Shown: one piece after another, positions 8,162-17,178 of the stretch
Layout: each line of letters starts with the position of its first letter
Position numbering within the stretch: the first letter of the stretch is position 1
DNA from: Paenarthrobacter ilicis
Lineage (GTDB): Bacteria > Actinomycetota > Actinomycetes > Actinomycetales > Micrococcaceae
Length of the DNA: 64,000 nucleotides
NCBI RefSeq assembly: GCF_016907545.1
Contig: NZ_JAFBCD010000001.1
Coordinates: 2,728,001 to 2,792,000, forward strand
Direction: 5' to 3'
Program-made: the position numbers and the translations under genes
The notes under the pieces: model-generated
Told to the model about the DNA's origin: nothing
Database searches by the model: none
The model's input: only the letters and a program-made list of their open reading frames with translations

Positions 8162-9391
8162 ATGGATGGATTTGGAGTGGTTTTGTCGCTGCTGATGTTG
8201 ATCATCGGCGCGGTTGTTGGACTTGCGGCGGGCTACGTCGTCTTTCGACGCCGGGGGGCCGGCTTGGAGGAGGACTTCGACGCCGTGTCGTCGCGCTTGT
8301 CGGAGGTGACGGCCCAGCTCGCAGCAGCTGATGCTGAACGGCGGTTGTTGTTTTCGCAGAATCGTGAACTGAGCGCCGCACGGAACTCGGACGGGAGTGT
8401 GCTGCGTGCGCTGGCGCCCGTGGCCGAGAAACTCACAGCGGTCCAGCAGCAGGTGTCATTGCTGGAGCGGGACAGGGTTGAGCAATACGGACAATTGGCC
8501 CAGCAGCTGCAGGACGCCCGGCTCTCGGATCAGCGGCTGCTCAGGTCCACGCACGCACTGGCATCGGCCCTGCGTTCCAACAGCGCCCGCGGACAATGGG
8601 GAGAGGTCCAGCTCCGCAGGGTGGTGGAAGCATCAGGAATGCTCCGGCACGTCGATTTCGTTGAGCAGGTTCATTCAGGACGATCAGAGAACGTCCTCAG
8701 GCCGGACCTGGTGGTCCAGTTGCCGGGCGGCAAGCAACTGGTGGTGGACGCCAAGGTTCCTTTGGCCTCCTACCTTGCTGCCCAGGAGCAGCTGCACGGC
8801 GAGGGCGCCTTTGGTGAGTCGGTAGCGCCAGCTGCTACCCAGGACGCGAGAACCCTGCTGGCCAGCCACGCCAAGGCGCTCAAGGCACATATCGACGCCC
8901 TGGCCGCGAAGAAGTACTGGGATATTCCGGGCAATTCCCCCGAATTGGTGATCTGCTTCCTTCCCGCGGAGTCCATCCTTGCCTCCGCATTGGAAGCTGA
9001 TCCGGCCCTCCTTGACCATGCTCTGTCCAGGAATGTGGTGCTGGCTTCTCCCGGAACGTTGCTGGCCGTCCTCAAGTCCGTGGCGTTCACCTGGCGTCAG
9101 GACGTCCTCACCGACAGTGCCCATGAGTTGTTTGAACTAGCGAAGCAGCTTTATGAGCGCATGGGCACTCTGGGCGAGAATGTGGGCAAGCTGGGCAGCT
9201 CCCTGAAGACGTCTGTTGATCGCTACAACGCCATGGTGGGCACGCTCGAGGCCCGGGTGCTTCCTACCGCCCGGAAGCTCAACACCATGGATGATGCCGG
9301 CCTTGCTGCGCCGATGTCCGTGGAGGCTGTGCCGCGGTCTTTGGCTGCGCCGGAACTCCTTGCCGGGGAGGCCCAGGAATCGGCAGCTTAA
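8162..9391 (+). CDS. rmuC: DNA recombination protein RmuC
   Basis: A 409-residue protein. A signal-anchor helix (roughly residues 5-27, LSLLMLIIGAVVGLAAGYVVF) is followed by a coiled-coil stretch rich in Ala/Glu/Leu (about 35-120). The RmuC nuclease-like domain then contains RGQWGEVQLRRVVEASGM, VVDAKVPLASYL and KKYWDIPGNSPELVICFLP. RmuC limits inversions at short inverted repeats and has a predicted restriction-endonuclease-like core. The ATG is preceded by 110 bp shared with the divergent ychF gene. The gene is closed by the stem-loop at 9397-9448. Confidence 0.95.
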   Translation: MDGFGVVLSLLMLIIGAVVGLAAGYVVFRRRGAGLEEDFDAVSSRLSEVTAQLAAADAERRLLFSQNRELSAARNSDGSVLRALAPVAEKLTAVQQQVSLLERDRVEQYGQLAQQLQDARLSDQRLLRSTHALASALRSNSARGQWGEVQLRRVVEASGMLRHVDFVEQVHSGRSENVLRPDLVVQLPGGKQLVVDAKVPLASYLAAQEQLHGEGAFGESVAPAATQDARTLLASHAKALKAHIDALAAKKYWDIPGNSPELVICFLPAESILASALEADPALLDHALSRNVVLASPGTLLAVLKSVAFTWRQDVLTDSAHELFELAKQLYERMGTLGENVGKLGSSLKTSVDRYNAMVGTLEARVLPTARKLNTMDDAGLAAPMSVEAVPRSLAAPELLAGEAQESAA

Positions 9392-9396
9392 CGAAG

Positions 9397-9454
9397 CAGG
9401 CCCGCAGCGTCTGCCACTTCCCAAGGGAAGGGCACCGCTGCGGGCCTGTTTGGT
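9397..9454. terminator. Nested-hairpin terminator between rmuC and ispH
   Basis: A perfect 13-bp stem (caggcccgcagcg at 9397-9409 with cgctgcgggcctg at 9436-9448) encloses a 26-nt loop that can itself fold (cttccc/gggaag). The plus strand continues TTTGGTT. The two flanking genes converge, so it probably terminates both. Confidence 0.8.
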
Positions 9455-9468
9455 TGAGGGGTTGAATG

Positions 9469-10554
9469 TCAGGAAGCGGGGCGGCTTCCGCGGCCACCCA
9501 AAGCACGGGTAACGTCCCCGGCCTCCTTCAACGTGGCCCTGAGTTCCTTGGGAAGCGAAAAGAGCAGGTCCTCTTCCGCCGTGACGACTTCCTGGACCTC
9601 GCCGTAGCCGTAATCTGCCAGGAGGCGCAGTACGTCCTTAACGAGCACCTCGGGCACGGAGGCACCCGATGTCACGCCAACAGTGGCCACGCCTTCGAAC
9701 CAGCTTTCATCCACCTCGTTGGCGAAGTCCACGCGGTAGGAACTCTTGGCGCCGTATTCCAACGCCACCTCAACCAGACGGACCGAGTTGGAGGAGTTCG
9801 CGGAGCCAACCACAATCACCAGGTCAGCCTGGGGCGCGATCTTCTTGATCGCGACCTGGCGGTTGGTGGTGGCGTAGCAGATGTCGTCGCTGGGCGGGTC
9901 CTGCAGAGTGGGGAAACGGTCCTTGAGGAGCCGGACGGTCTCCATGGTTTCGTCCACGCTCAACGTGGTTTGGGAAAGCCAGATGGTTTTCTCCGGATCA
10001 CGGACCGTGACCTTGTCCACTTCATGCGGGCCGTTAATGATCTGGATGTGGTCCGGGGCTTCGCCGGCCGTTCCTTCCACTTCCTCGTGTCCTTCATGAC
10101 CGATCAGGAGGATGTCGAAGTCGTCCTTGGCAAAGCGGACTGCTTCGCGGTGAACCTTGGTGACCAGGGGGCAGGTGGCGTCGATGGTGCGGAGACCACG
10201 GTCTTCAGCGGATTGCACCACTGCCGGTGATACGCCGTGGGCAGAGAAAATGACCAGGGCACCTTCAGGAACTTCGTCCGTTTCCTCAACGAAAATGGCG
10301 CCCTGCTCTTCAAGGGAGCTGACCACGTGAACGTTGTGGACAATCTGTTTCCGAACGTAGACGGGAGCACCGTAATGCTCCAATGCCTTCTCCACGGCAA
10401 TGACGGCCCGGTCCACTCCGGCGCAGTATCCGCGCGGAGCTGCCAGCAGAACCTTTTTGGGTCCCGTCACCGGGGCCGCAGCCTGTACCTCTTCCGGAGA
10501 ACGGCGTCTGCGGGGCACCGTGGGCATAGGAATGGAAACTGCTGTGCTGGTCAT
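9469..10554 (-). CDS. ispH: 4-hydroxy-3-methylbut-2-enyl diphosphate reductase
   Basis: A 361-residue enzyme for the last step of the MEP isoprenoid pathway, reducing HMBPP to IPP and DMAPP. The three cluster cysteines are visible in APRGYCAGV (Cys44), [11 protein letters not shown] and [10 protein letters not shown]. The substrate-binding histidines lie in SAHGVSP and IGHEGHEEV, and the SSNS loop in [10 protein letters not shown]. The first ~30 residues are a Pro/Arg-rich extension beyond the core family. It is transcribed towards rmuC from its own unit, with a membrane protein gene ending 24 bp upstream on the same strand. Confidence 0.97.
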   Translation of the reverse strand: MTSTAVSIPMPTVPRRRRSPEEVQAAAPVTGPKKVLLAAPRGYCAGVDRAVIAVEKALEHYGAPVYVRKQIVHNVHVVSSLEEQGAIFVEETDEVPEGALVIFSAHGVSPAVVQSAEDRGLRTIDATCPLVTKVHREAVRFAKDDFDILLIGHEGHEEVEGTAGEAPDHIQIINGPHEVDKVTVRDPEKTIWLSQTTLSVDETMETVRLLKDRFPTLQDPPSDDICYATTNRQVAIKKIAPQADLVIVVGSANSSNSVRLVEVALEYGAKSSYRVDFANEVDESWFEGVATVGVTSGASVPEVLVKDVLRLLADYGYGEVQEVVTAEEDLLFSLPKELRATLKEAGDVTRALGGRGSRPAS

Positions 10555-10578
10555 TACTCCATGCTACCGGCCACGGGT

Positions 10579-11484
10579 TTACCGGCGGGCCGAACGTGAC
10601 GATTGTCGCCCTGTGACAAGGGACGCAATGATCCCCAGGACAAGTACAATCCCGGAAACCACGGCCGCCACCATGGTCCATTGCCCGAAACTTGCCTGGA
10701 CGGATGCCAGGAACTCTTCCTTGAACACCTCGGCGACACCATTGGCGGTGGACAGATTACCCACAACAGACCCGGCCAGGCCGGACCCGGCAGTCCACAG
10801 TGCGGCCAGGGCCAAGCCACCCAGTCCCAGAAAGACGGGAACCAATGCCCGGCGCCTGGCAGCGACCAACGCCAGCAAGGTGGCCAGGGCAGCACCCGCG
10901 GCTGCAACCCACCACAGCGGCGCGAACGCGGCCACACGCTCAACCATTTGCCGGTGTGACGGCTCACCCAAGGACACCAGGCTTTGCTCCGGCACATCCA
11001 AGCGGATCCGTGTCGCCTCGGCCACGTGGTCCCGGATCAAGCGAACCAGCGGTCCTATGTCCAAAACAAGCGCCGTGGTACCAGAGTTTTCCTCCGGTTG
11101 GTCGGTTGCTCCAAAGTTCAGTCTGTGACTGTTCCGCACGGTTTCTTCCCATGCCTGGGGATAGTCGCTCCACGATTGCATGCCGGTGGTGGCACCCTTG
11201 AGAAGTTCAGAGGCCAGGGCCTGGATGGGTGCGGGCAGGTCCACAGACGACTCGAACGTTCCCACGGCAGCTGTCGCCAGCCGGCTTTGGAACTCGGGGT
11301 CGCCGCCCAAGCCGCCGGCCAGGCGGACGAAGCCTTCCTCTTTGACGATGTTCTGGTCCACCCATGCTGCCGGGACCGCGACGGCGGTGAGGAGCAAGGC
11401 AAGGATCACTCCCAGTGCTGAGACAAATGTACGCAACGTCATCCTCTGGGTAAGGGGCAGTGCAACCATGGTAGGTCTGTCCAC
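10579..11484 (-). CDS. Hypothetical membrane protein with large extracytoplasmic domain
   Basis: A 301-residue protein. One hydrophobic helix near the N-terminus (FVSALGVILALLLTAVAVPAAW) is followed by about 150 residues probably outside the cell, including WVDQNIVKEEGFVRL. Three helices then lie towards the C-terminus (about residues 185-290), and an Arg/Ser-rich tail ends the protein. I recognise this layout from actinobacterial hypothetical proteins but no named function. The frame opens with GTG at 11484; an ATG five codons later (11469) is an equally weak alternative. It is 24 bp upstream of ispH on the same strand and may be co-transcribed. xseA diverges 160 bp away. Confidence 0.75.
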   Translation of the reverse strand: MDRPTMVALPLTQRMTLRTFVSALGVILALLLTAVAVPAAWVDQNIVKEEGFVRLAGGLGGDPEFQSRLATAAVGTFESSVDLPAPIQALASELLKGATTGMQSWSDYPQAWEETVRNSHRLNFGATDQPEENSGTTALVLDIGPLVRLIRDHVAEATRIRLDVPEQSLVSLGEPSHRQMVERVAAFAPLWWVAAAGAALATLLALVAARRRALVPVFLGLGGLALAALWTAGSGLAGSVVGNLSTANGVAEVFKEEFLASVQASFGQWTMVAAVVSGIVLVLGIIASLVTGRQSSRSARR

Positions 11485-11644
11485 ATGATAGGAAAAATGT
11501 CTGAGCTTCCAGCTAAACCTATGGATAGAGTTGGATGGCTGACCGGAACCAGGTGCGGCACCGAAGCGAGGACAGTGATGATTCAGTTACACCCGGGCCT
11601 TTCCGGGGGAACGCAAGAACCCCTGGAGCACGCAGAGGCCATCC

Positions 11645-12922
11645 ATGTCCGCTGAGGCGTCGCCGGAATCCACCCTGCCAGGGACTGCGGCTGAGACCAG
11701 TCCGGACAACCCGTGGCCCTTGCAGTTGTTGTCCCGCAAGCTCAAGGCCCACATAGAGAGGGCGCCTGCAGCCTGGATCGAAGGACAGGTCATTGAGCTC
11801 AATCGAAGGGGTGGCAACGCCTTCCTGACGCTCCGGGACGTGGATGCCGAGATCTCCCTTCCGGCCTCGGTGTGGTCCACGGTGCTGGACCGGCAGAAAA
11901 TTCCGTTGGAGCGCGGCTCACGGGTAGTCGCCTTGGTGAAGGCCGACTTCTGGATGAAGACCGGCAGGCTCAATATGTCCGTCAAAGACATCCGGCCTGT
12001 TGGCTTGGGCGACCTGCTGGCCCGTATTGAGCGCCTCCGCCAAGCCCTCGCTGCAGAGGGCCTGTTCGCTGACTCCCGGAAACGGAAATTGCCCCTGCTA
12101 CCCCACAGGATCGGGCTCATCACCGGCAGGGATTCGGACGCCAAAAAGGACGTACTCCGCAATGCGGCCCTGCGCTGGCCGGCGGTGGATTTCGACGTCC
12201 GCGAAGTCGCGGTCCAGGGAAACACCGCCGTTTCGCAGATCATGGCGGCGTTGAAGTCACTTGACGCGGATCCCCACGTGGACGTGATCGTCCTGGCCCG
12301 TGGCGGCGGCGCCTTGGAGGACCTCCTTCCCTTCAGCAACGAGGACCTGATCCGCGCTGTGGCCGCCACCAGCACTCCGGTAGTGAGCGCCATCGGCCAC
12401 GAGGCGGATCGGCCCATTCTTGACGACGTCGCGGACCTCCGCGCCTCCACGCCCACGGACGCTGCCAAGAGGATCGTTCCGGACGTGGCAGAGGAACTGG
12501 CCATGGTGAGGCAGGCGCGGGACCACCTGAGGCGCGGTATCGGGCGTCTGGTGGACCGCGAAACGGACCGGCTCCACTCACTCCGTTCACGCCCGGTTCT
12601 GGCAGCGCCCGATTCCATGGTGGACGCCCGTGCCGAGGACATCCACCGTCTCCAACAGCGTTCGCATTCGGCCGTCAGCACGGCGCTCGTCCGCGCATTG
12701 GACCAGGTCCACCATCTCCGGGCTCAGGTCCGGGCTTTGTCACCGCAGAAGACGCTGGACCGAGGCTACGCCGTGGTCCAGTTGTTGGGCGAAGACCAAG
12801 CCGGCCACCACGTGGTCACCACCCCCGATGATGCCCCTGAGGGCGCCACCCTGACCGTGCGTGTGGCAGAAGGCCGGTTCCGGGCTGTTTCCGCCGGAGA
12901 CGGACAACTGCTGGACCGTTGA
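11645..12922 (+). CDS. xseA: Exodeoxyribonuclease VII large subunit
   Basis: A 425-residue catalytic subunit of the single-strand-specific exonuclease VII. The N-terminal OB-fold (about residues 20-125, WIEGQVIELNRRGGNAFLTL) binds DNA. The catalytic core carries IGLITGRDSDAKKD, VIVLARGGGALEDLLPFS and AIGHEADRPILDDVADLRASTP, all diagnostic. A helical region follows and ends near LDRGYAVVQ. xseB starts 48 bp downstream, so the two subunits are co-expressed. Confidence 0.97.
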   Translation: MSAEASPESTLPGTAAETSPDNPWPLQLLSRKLKAHIERAPAAWIEGQVIELNRRGGNAFLTLRDVDAEISLPASVWSTVLDRQKIPLERGSRVVALVKADFWMKTGRLNMSVKDIRPVGLGDLLARIERLRQALAAEGLFADSRKRKLPLLPHRIGLITGRDSDAKKDVLRNAALRWPAVDFDVREVAVQGNTAVSQIMAALKSLDADPHVDVIVLARGGGALEDLLPFSNEDLIRAVAATSTPVVSAIGHEADRPILDDVADLRASTPTDAAKRIVPDVAEELAMVRQARDHLRRGIGRLVDRETDRLHSLRSRPVLAAPDSMVDARAEDIHRLQQRSHSAVSTALVRALDQVHHLRAQVRALSPQKTLDRGYAVVQLLGEDQAGHHVVTTPDDAPEGATLTVRVAEGRFRAVSAGDGQLLDR

Positions 12923-12970
12923 TGGCGCCCGGCCACCTTTCCACCCAAGCAACCAGAAACCAAGGACGTC

Positions 12971-13222
12971 ATGACTGAGAACACCCCGGCCACACATTCA
13001 GAGGATTCATTGGATTCCTTGAGTTACGAGGAAGCGCGCGAGCAACTGATGGGCGTGGTCTCCCGTCTGGAGGCCGGGGGCGCCAGCCTGGAAGAGTCGT
13101 TGGCGTTGTGGGAGCGCGGCGAAGCACTGGCCAAACGCTGCGAGGAATGGCTGGAAGGGGCACGCAAGCGGCTGGCCAGTGCCCGGGAGGCAAGCAACGA
13201 CGACGGCGGCAGCCGCGGCTGA
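12971..13222 (+). CDS. xseB: Exodeoxyribonuclease VII small subunit
   Basis: An 83-residue helical protein with the XseB signature: LSYEEAREQLMGVVSRLEAG, then LEESLALWERGEALAKRCEEWL. It binds in multiple copies along XseA. The Asp/Gly/Ser-rich tail is unconserved. It lies directly after xseA and its stop is 6 bp from the end of the convergent PPK2 gene. Confidence 0.96.
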   Translation: MTENTPATHSEDSLDSLSYEEAREQLMGVVSRLEAGGASLEESLALWERGEALAKRCEEWLEGARKRLASAREASNDDGGSRG

Positions 13223-13228
13223 GCCGGC

Positions 13229-14083
13229 TCAGGACTCCACAACGAGCGCACGTTCGGCGGCCACGTCGAACTCGGCCTGGGGCCAGTCCAACTGCATCTT
13301 TTCGAGGGCATCCAACAGCAACTGCTGAACGGCGATGCGGGCATACCACTTCTTGTTCGCAGGAACCACATGCCATGGCGCCGTATCCGTTGAGGTCTTC
13401 TGGAACGCCGCCATGTAGGCATCCATGTAGTCCTCCCAGTAGGCACGTTCCTCCAGGTCTCCCCGCGAGTACTTCCAATGCTTGCTGGGGTCATCCAGGC
13501 GGGCGGTCAAGCGTTCCTTCTGCTCGTCCTTGCTGATGTTGAGCATGACCTTGATGATGGTGGTCCCCTGGTCAGCGAGCCGTGACTCAAAATCATTGAT
13601 AGCCGTATAGCGCCGTTCCAGCTCGGCAGCATCGGCCCATCCGTGGACCCGGTGGATCAGGACGTCCTCATAGTGGGAACGGTCGAACACGCCGACCATT
13701 CCTGCCGCAGGCACCTCTTTCTCGATGCGCCAGAGGAAGTCGTGCGACTTCTCCTCATCGGTGGGAGCCTTGAAAGCTGCCAGCTGGACTCCCTGGGGAT
13801 CCATGGCCCCCACCACATGGCTGACGATGCCGCCCTTGCCGGCGGTGTCCATGGCCTGCAGGATCAGCAGCAACCGCTTGTTGCTGCCGAACTTGCCCGT
13901 GGCAAAGAGCTTCTCCTGCAATTCAGCCAACCTGGCATCCTGGGCCGCCAGAAGCGCCTTCCCATCGGACTTTCCTCCCGGATAGCCAGGAGCAGAGCCA
14001 GGATCGACATCGGCCAGCGAGAACCCGGGTCCTGCGGTGAGCGTCTTTGCCGGACTTTCATCGAACTCAACTTCATTGGCCAT
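13229..14083 (-). CDS. PPK2 family polyphosphate:nucleotide phosphotransferase
   Basis: A 284-residue single-domain PPK2. The Walker A loop is MDTAGKGG, Walker B is FDRSHYEDVL, and the lid region contains DDPSKHWKYSRGDLEER. These enzymes transfer phosphate between inorganic polyphosphate and nucleoside mono- or diphosphates. The layout fits the PPK2-related subgroup of short proteins; AMP versus ADP preference cannot be decided by eye. It is probably a single-gene unit: it converges on xseB with 6 bp between stops, and the aminotransferase upstream on the same strand ends 53 bp before its start. Confidence 0.93.
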   Translation of the reverse strand: MANEVEFDESPAKTLTAGPGFSLADVDPGSAPGYPGGKSDGKALLAAQDARLAELQEKLFATGKFGSNKRLLLILQAMDTAGKGGIVSHVVGAMDPQGVQLAAFKAPTDEEKSHDFLWRIEKEVPAAGMVGVFDRSHYEDVLIHRVHGWADAAELERRYTAINDFESRLADQGTTIIKVMLNISKDEQKERLTARLDDPSKHWKYSRGDLEERAYWEDYMDAYMAAFQKTSTDTAPWHVVPANKKWYARIAVQQLLLDALEKMQLDWPQAEFDVAAERALVVES

Positions 14084-14136
14084 CGGCGTCCCTTTCTGCC
14101 GGCCCGCACCCCAATGGCACGGCCATGGACCTCAGG

Positions 14137-15357
14137 CTAGTTGCCCGGATACCTCGACAGGAAGTCCGCCATGCGGCCAACTGCTTCTTCAATGTCTTTC
14201 ACATTGGGCAAGGTGACCATGCGGAAGTGATCAGGGCGGACCCAGTTGAAGGCGCGGCCGTGGGATACCAGGATCTTCTGCTCTTTCAGGAGGTCAAGGA
14301 CGAATTTTTCGTCGTCCCTGATGTGGAACACCTCGGGATCAAGTTTGGGGAAAAGGTACAGAGCGCCCCTTGCCTGCTGGGTGCTGACACCGGGGATGGC
14401 ATTGAGGAGATCGTAGGCCTTGTTGCGCTGCTCCAGGAGCCTTCCTCCAGGCAGGATGAGGTCATTGATGCTCTGGTAGCCGCCCAACGCCGTTTGGATG
14501 GCGTGTTGTGCGGGCACATTGGCGCACAGGCGCATGTTGGCCAGCAGGTTGATGCCCTCAAGGTAATCGGCGGCTTCCTTCTTGGGACCGGATATGGCCA
14601 TCCAACCGGCCCGGTACCCACACACCCGGTAAGCCTTGGACAAGCCGCTGAACGTCAGGCACAGGACGTCGTCCCCGGTCAGGCCGGCCAGGTTCACGTG
14701 GACGGCATCCTCGTAAAGGATTTTCTCGTAGATCTCATCGGCGAACAGCACCAAACCGTGTTTTTCGGCAAGTGCCACGATCTTCTTGAGGGTTTCCTCC
14801 GGATACACGGCACCGGTGGGGTTGTTGGGGTTGATCACTACGATTCCCTTGGTGCGGGGCGTGATCTTCGATTCCATGTCCTCAAGGTCCGGCTGCCATC
14901 CGGACTCTTCGTCGCACAGGTAGTGGACAGGACGCCCACCGGCCAACGCCACGGATGCAGTCCACAGCGGATAGTCAGGGGTGGGGATCAGGACCTCGTC
15001 CCCATCGTCCAGCAGCGCCATGAGGGACATAGTGATCAGTTCGCTGACCCCATTACCCAGGTAAATATCGTCAACATGGATGTTCTGGATGCCGCGTGTT
15101 TGGTAGTACTGCGAAACGGCCGTACGGGCTGAGAAGATTCCACGGGAATCGCTGTATCCCTGGGCATTGGGGAGGTGGCGGATCATGTCCACCAAAATGG
15201 CGTCAGGCGCTTCAAAGCCGAAAGGAGCCGGGTTTCCGATATTCAGTTTGAGGATCCTGTGACCCTCCGCCTCCATCTGCTGGGCGGCCTGAAGGATCGG
15301 TCCACGGATGTCGTAGAGGACATTATGAAGCTTTGTGGACTGCTTGAAATTCGCCAT
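14137..15357 (-). CDS. PLP-dependent aminotransferase, alanine (AlaA/AlaT) type
   Basis: A 406-residue class I/II aminotransferase. LNIGNPAPFGF, GVSELITMSLMALLDDGDEV, PTPDYPLW, VVINPNNPTGAVYP and FADEIYEKI are conserved. The PLP lysine is in TFSGLSKAYRVCGYRAGW. The opening FKQSTKLHNVLYDIRGP is characteristic of the AlaA/AlaT glutamate-pyruvate group, so the likely reaction is pyruvate plus glutamate to alanine plus 2-oxoglutarate. It starts downstream of the hairpin that ends the osmoprotectant operon and is presumably expressed on its own. Confidence 0.93.
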   Translation of the reverse strand: MANFKQSTKLHNVLYDIRGPILQAAQQMEAEGHRILKLNIGNPAPFGFEAPDAILVDMIRHLPNAQGYSDSRGIFSARTAVSQYYQTRGIQNIHVDDIYLGNGVSELITMSLMALLDDGDEVLIPTPDYPLWTASVALAGGRPVHYLCDEESGWQPDLEDMESKITPRTKGIVVINPNNPTGAVYPEETLKKIVALAEKHGLVLFADEIYEKILYEDAVHVNLAGLTGDDVLCLTFSGLSKAYRVCGYRAGWMAISGPKKEAADYLEGINLLANMRLCANVPAQHAIQTALGGYQSINDLILPGGRLLEQRNKAYDLLNAIPGVSTQQARGALYLFPKLDPEVFHIRDDEKFVLDLLKEQKILVSHGRAFNWVRPDHFRMVTLPNVKDIEEAVGRMADFLSRYPGN

Positions 15358-15414
15358 TCCTCAAATATGCCACATGGGTGATGGAGAGCTGTTGAGACGT
15401 CACTCACATCAACG

Positions 15415-15459
15415 ACGACGGCGGTGACGGTTCCCTTGCGGGTCCGCCACCGCCGTCGT
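15415..15459 (-). terminator. Stem-loop downstream of the osmoprotectant ABC operon
   Basis: A perfect 12-bp stem (acgacggcggtg / caccgccgtcgt) with a 21-nt loop lies 20 bp past the substrate-binding-protein stop and before the aminotransferase start. There is no clear U-tract on the minus strand, as is common in high-GC actinobacteria. Confidence 0.55.
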
Positions 15460-15478
15460 GGGCAATGTCTTGCTGGTG

Positions 15479-16438
15479 TTACTTGACGATGCCCTTGTCC
15501 TTCAGCCATGCGGCTGCAGCATCCTTGGGGCTTTCTTTCTGGTCTCCGCTGACTGCACGGTTCAGATTGATCAGGTCAGTGGTGGTCAGGGTCTTGGACA
15601 CGTTGTTCAGTGCGTCCTTGGCCTTGTCCGTCATCTTGGCCTTGCTGTACAGCGGCAGGACCTGCTGAGCCTTGAAGTTGTTCTTGGGGTCCTCCAGGAC
15701 CACAAGGTCGTTGTCCGCAATGGACGGGGTGGTGGTGTAGATGTCCGCCACCTGGACCTTGTCCTCCAGCAACGCCTGCAGCGTCAGGTTGCCGCCGCCG
15801 TCGTTGAACGGCTGCAGGCCCTTGAGCTCGCAGTTGTAGTTGGACTTCAGTCCCGGGAAGCCGTAGGCGCGGGTTTCGAAGGTTGCCGGAGCGGCCATGG
15901 TGAAGTCCTTGCAGACCTTCGCCAGGTCCTCAATGGACTTCAGCTGGTACTTCTCCGCGGTTGCCTTGGTGACCACCATGGCGTCCTTGGATTCAGCCTT
16001 CGCCGCGTCCAGGACAGCCAGTCCATCCGGCAGCTTGCCGGGGAGGGCCTTGAAAACATCGTCCGCGGAGACTTCCTTGGCGTCCTTGTCCACAAAGGAC
16101 AGCAGGTTGCCCGAGTAGTCCGGTACGAGGTCGATCGACCCGTCCTGGACAGCCTTGACGTAAATCTCACGGGATCCGATGTTGGGCTTGGACGTGGCAG
16201 TTACGCCTGCTGCGTTCAGGGCGCCAACGTAGATCTCTGCGATGACCTGGCTCTCAGGGAAGTCGGCGGATCCCACCACCAGTGAGCCGCCGGCGGCAGC
16301 AGAGCCGTCGGGGGCTGAGGTGGACGGTGACGCCAGCGGGCTGCCGCCACAAGCACTCAGTGCCAGGGCCACACCCAGTCCTGCAGCAAGTCCGCCTAGT
16401 CCACGGCGCGAAAGGGTCATGGGGACGGGTTTCTTCAT
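15479..16438 (-). CDS. Osmoprotectant (glycine betaine/choline) ABC transporter substrate-binding lipoprotein
   Basis: A 319-residue lipoprotein: a signal peptide with twin-arginine-like SRRGLGG, hydrophobic core and lipobox LSAC (Cys about residue 30), then an Ala/Ser/Thr-rich linker. The mature part is a ProX/OpuAC-type type-II periplasmic fold with VGSADFPESQVIAEIYVGAL at its start and DLVPDYSGNLL, both typical of the OpuCC/ProX group. It captures quaternary amine osmolytes outside the membrane. Its start overlaps the stop of the upstream permease by 4 bp. It is the last gene of a four-gene operon and is followed by a stem-loop. Confidence 0.94.
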   Translation of the reverse strand: MKKPVPMTLSRRGLGGLAAGLGVALALSACGGSPLASPSTSAPDGSAAAGGSLVVGSADFPESQVIAEIYVGALNAAGVTATSKPNIGSREIYVKAVQDGSIDLVPDYSGNLLSFVDKDAKEVSADDVFKALPGKLPDGLAVLDAAKAESKDAMVVTKATAEKYQLKSIEDLAKVCKDFTMAAPATFETRAYGFPGLKSNYNCELKGLQPFNDGGGNLTLQALLEDKVQVADIYTTTPSIADNDLVVLEDPKNNFKAQQVLPLYSKAKMTDKAKDALNNVSKTLTTTDLINLNRAVSGDQKESPKDAAAAWLKDKGIVK

Positions 16439-17178
16439 GGTGTACCTCCTTGAACGGCAGCTCCCTGGGGAGCTGTGGCTTTGGTGTCGTCGGACGCCTG
16501 ACGGCGGCCGTTCGGGTTGGTTGCGAGGCCGGGAGAAAGCACCAGCCTTTGGACGCCTGCCAGTACCAGGTCCACGGCAATGGCCAAGGCGGCGATGAGG
16601 AGCGAGCCGCCCAGCATCCTGGGGAAGTCCTGCAGGACAAGCCCGTCAAACAGGTACCGGCCCAGGCCACCCAGGGGAAGGTAGGCAACCACTGACACTG
16701 TGGCGATGACCTGCAGCACAGCCGTGCGGATGCCCCCGAACATGACCTGAAGTCCGTTGGGCAGTTCCACCCGGAACAGAATCTGGAGTTCAGTCATGCC
16801 CATGGCGCGTGCGGCGTCCACCACCACGCGATCCACACTGGAGATACCTGCATAGGTCCCCGCCAAAAGCGGCGGGACCGTCAGGATGACCAACGCCCAG
16901 ACCGGAGGCATCAGGCCACTGCCGGCAAGCAGGGCGAAGAGCACCAGGAGCCCCAGGGTGGGCAGTGCACGCAGTGCTCCCGCCACCGCAACGGCTACCA
17001 CGCGGCCGCGGCCGGTGTGCCCGATGTACAGGCCGATGGGTACGGCAATGACAGCGGCAATAGCCAGCACCAGCGCACTGTACTGCAGGTGCTCCATGAG
17101 GCGGGTGGGGATTCCGCTGCTACCGGTCCAATGGAGGGGATCCGTGAGCCACTGGATTGTTTCGGCGAAGATATTCAT
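16435..17178 (-). CDS. Osmoprotectant ABC transporter permease (ProW/OpuCD-like)
   Basis: A 247-residue integral membrane protein with about five to six helices. The EAA-type coupling loop is DAARAMGMTELQILFRVELP, followed by GLQVMFGGIRTAVLQVIATV, the hallmark of the OpuC/ProW permeases. The C-terminal ~25 residues are a polar tail. It forms the channel together with the permease encoded immediately upstream. It overlaps both neighbours by 4 bp, so all subunits are made in proportion. Confidence 0.94.
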   Translation of the reverse strand: MNIFAETIQWLTDPLHWTGSSGIPTRLMEHLQYSALVLAIAAVIAVPIGLYIGHTGRGRVVAVAVAGALRALPTLGLLVLFALLAGSGLMPPVWALVILTVPPLLAGTYAGISSVDRVVVDAARAMGMTELQILFRVELPNGLQVMFGGIRTAVLQVIATVSVVAYLPLGGLGRYLFDGLVLQDFPRMLGGSLLIAALAIAVDLVLAGVQRLVLSPGLATNPNGRRQASDDTKATAPQGAAVQGGTP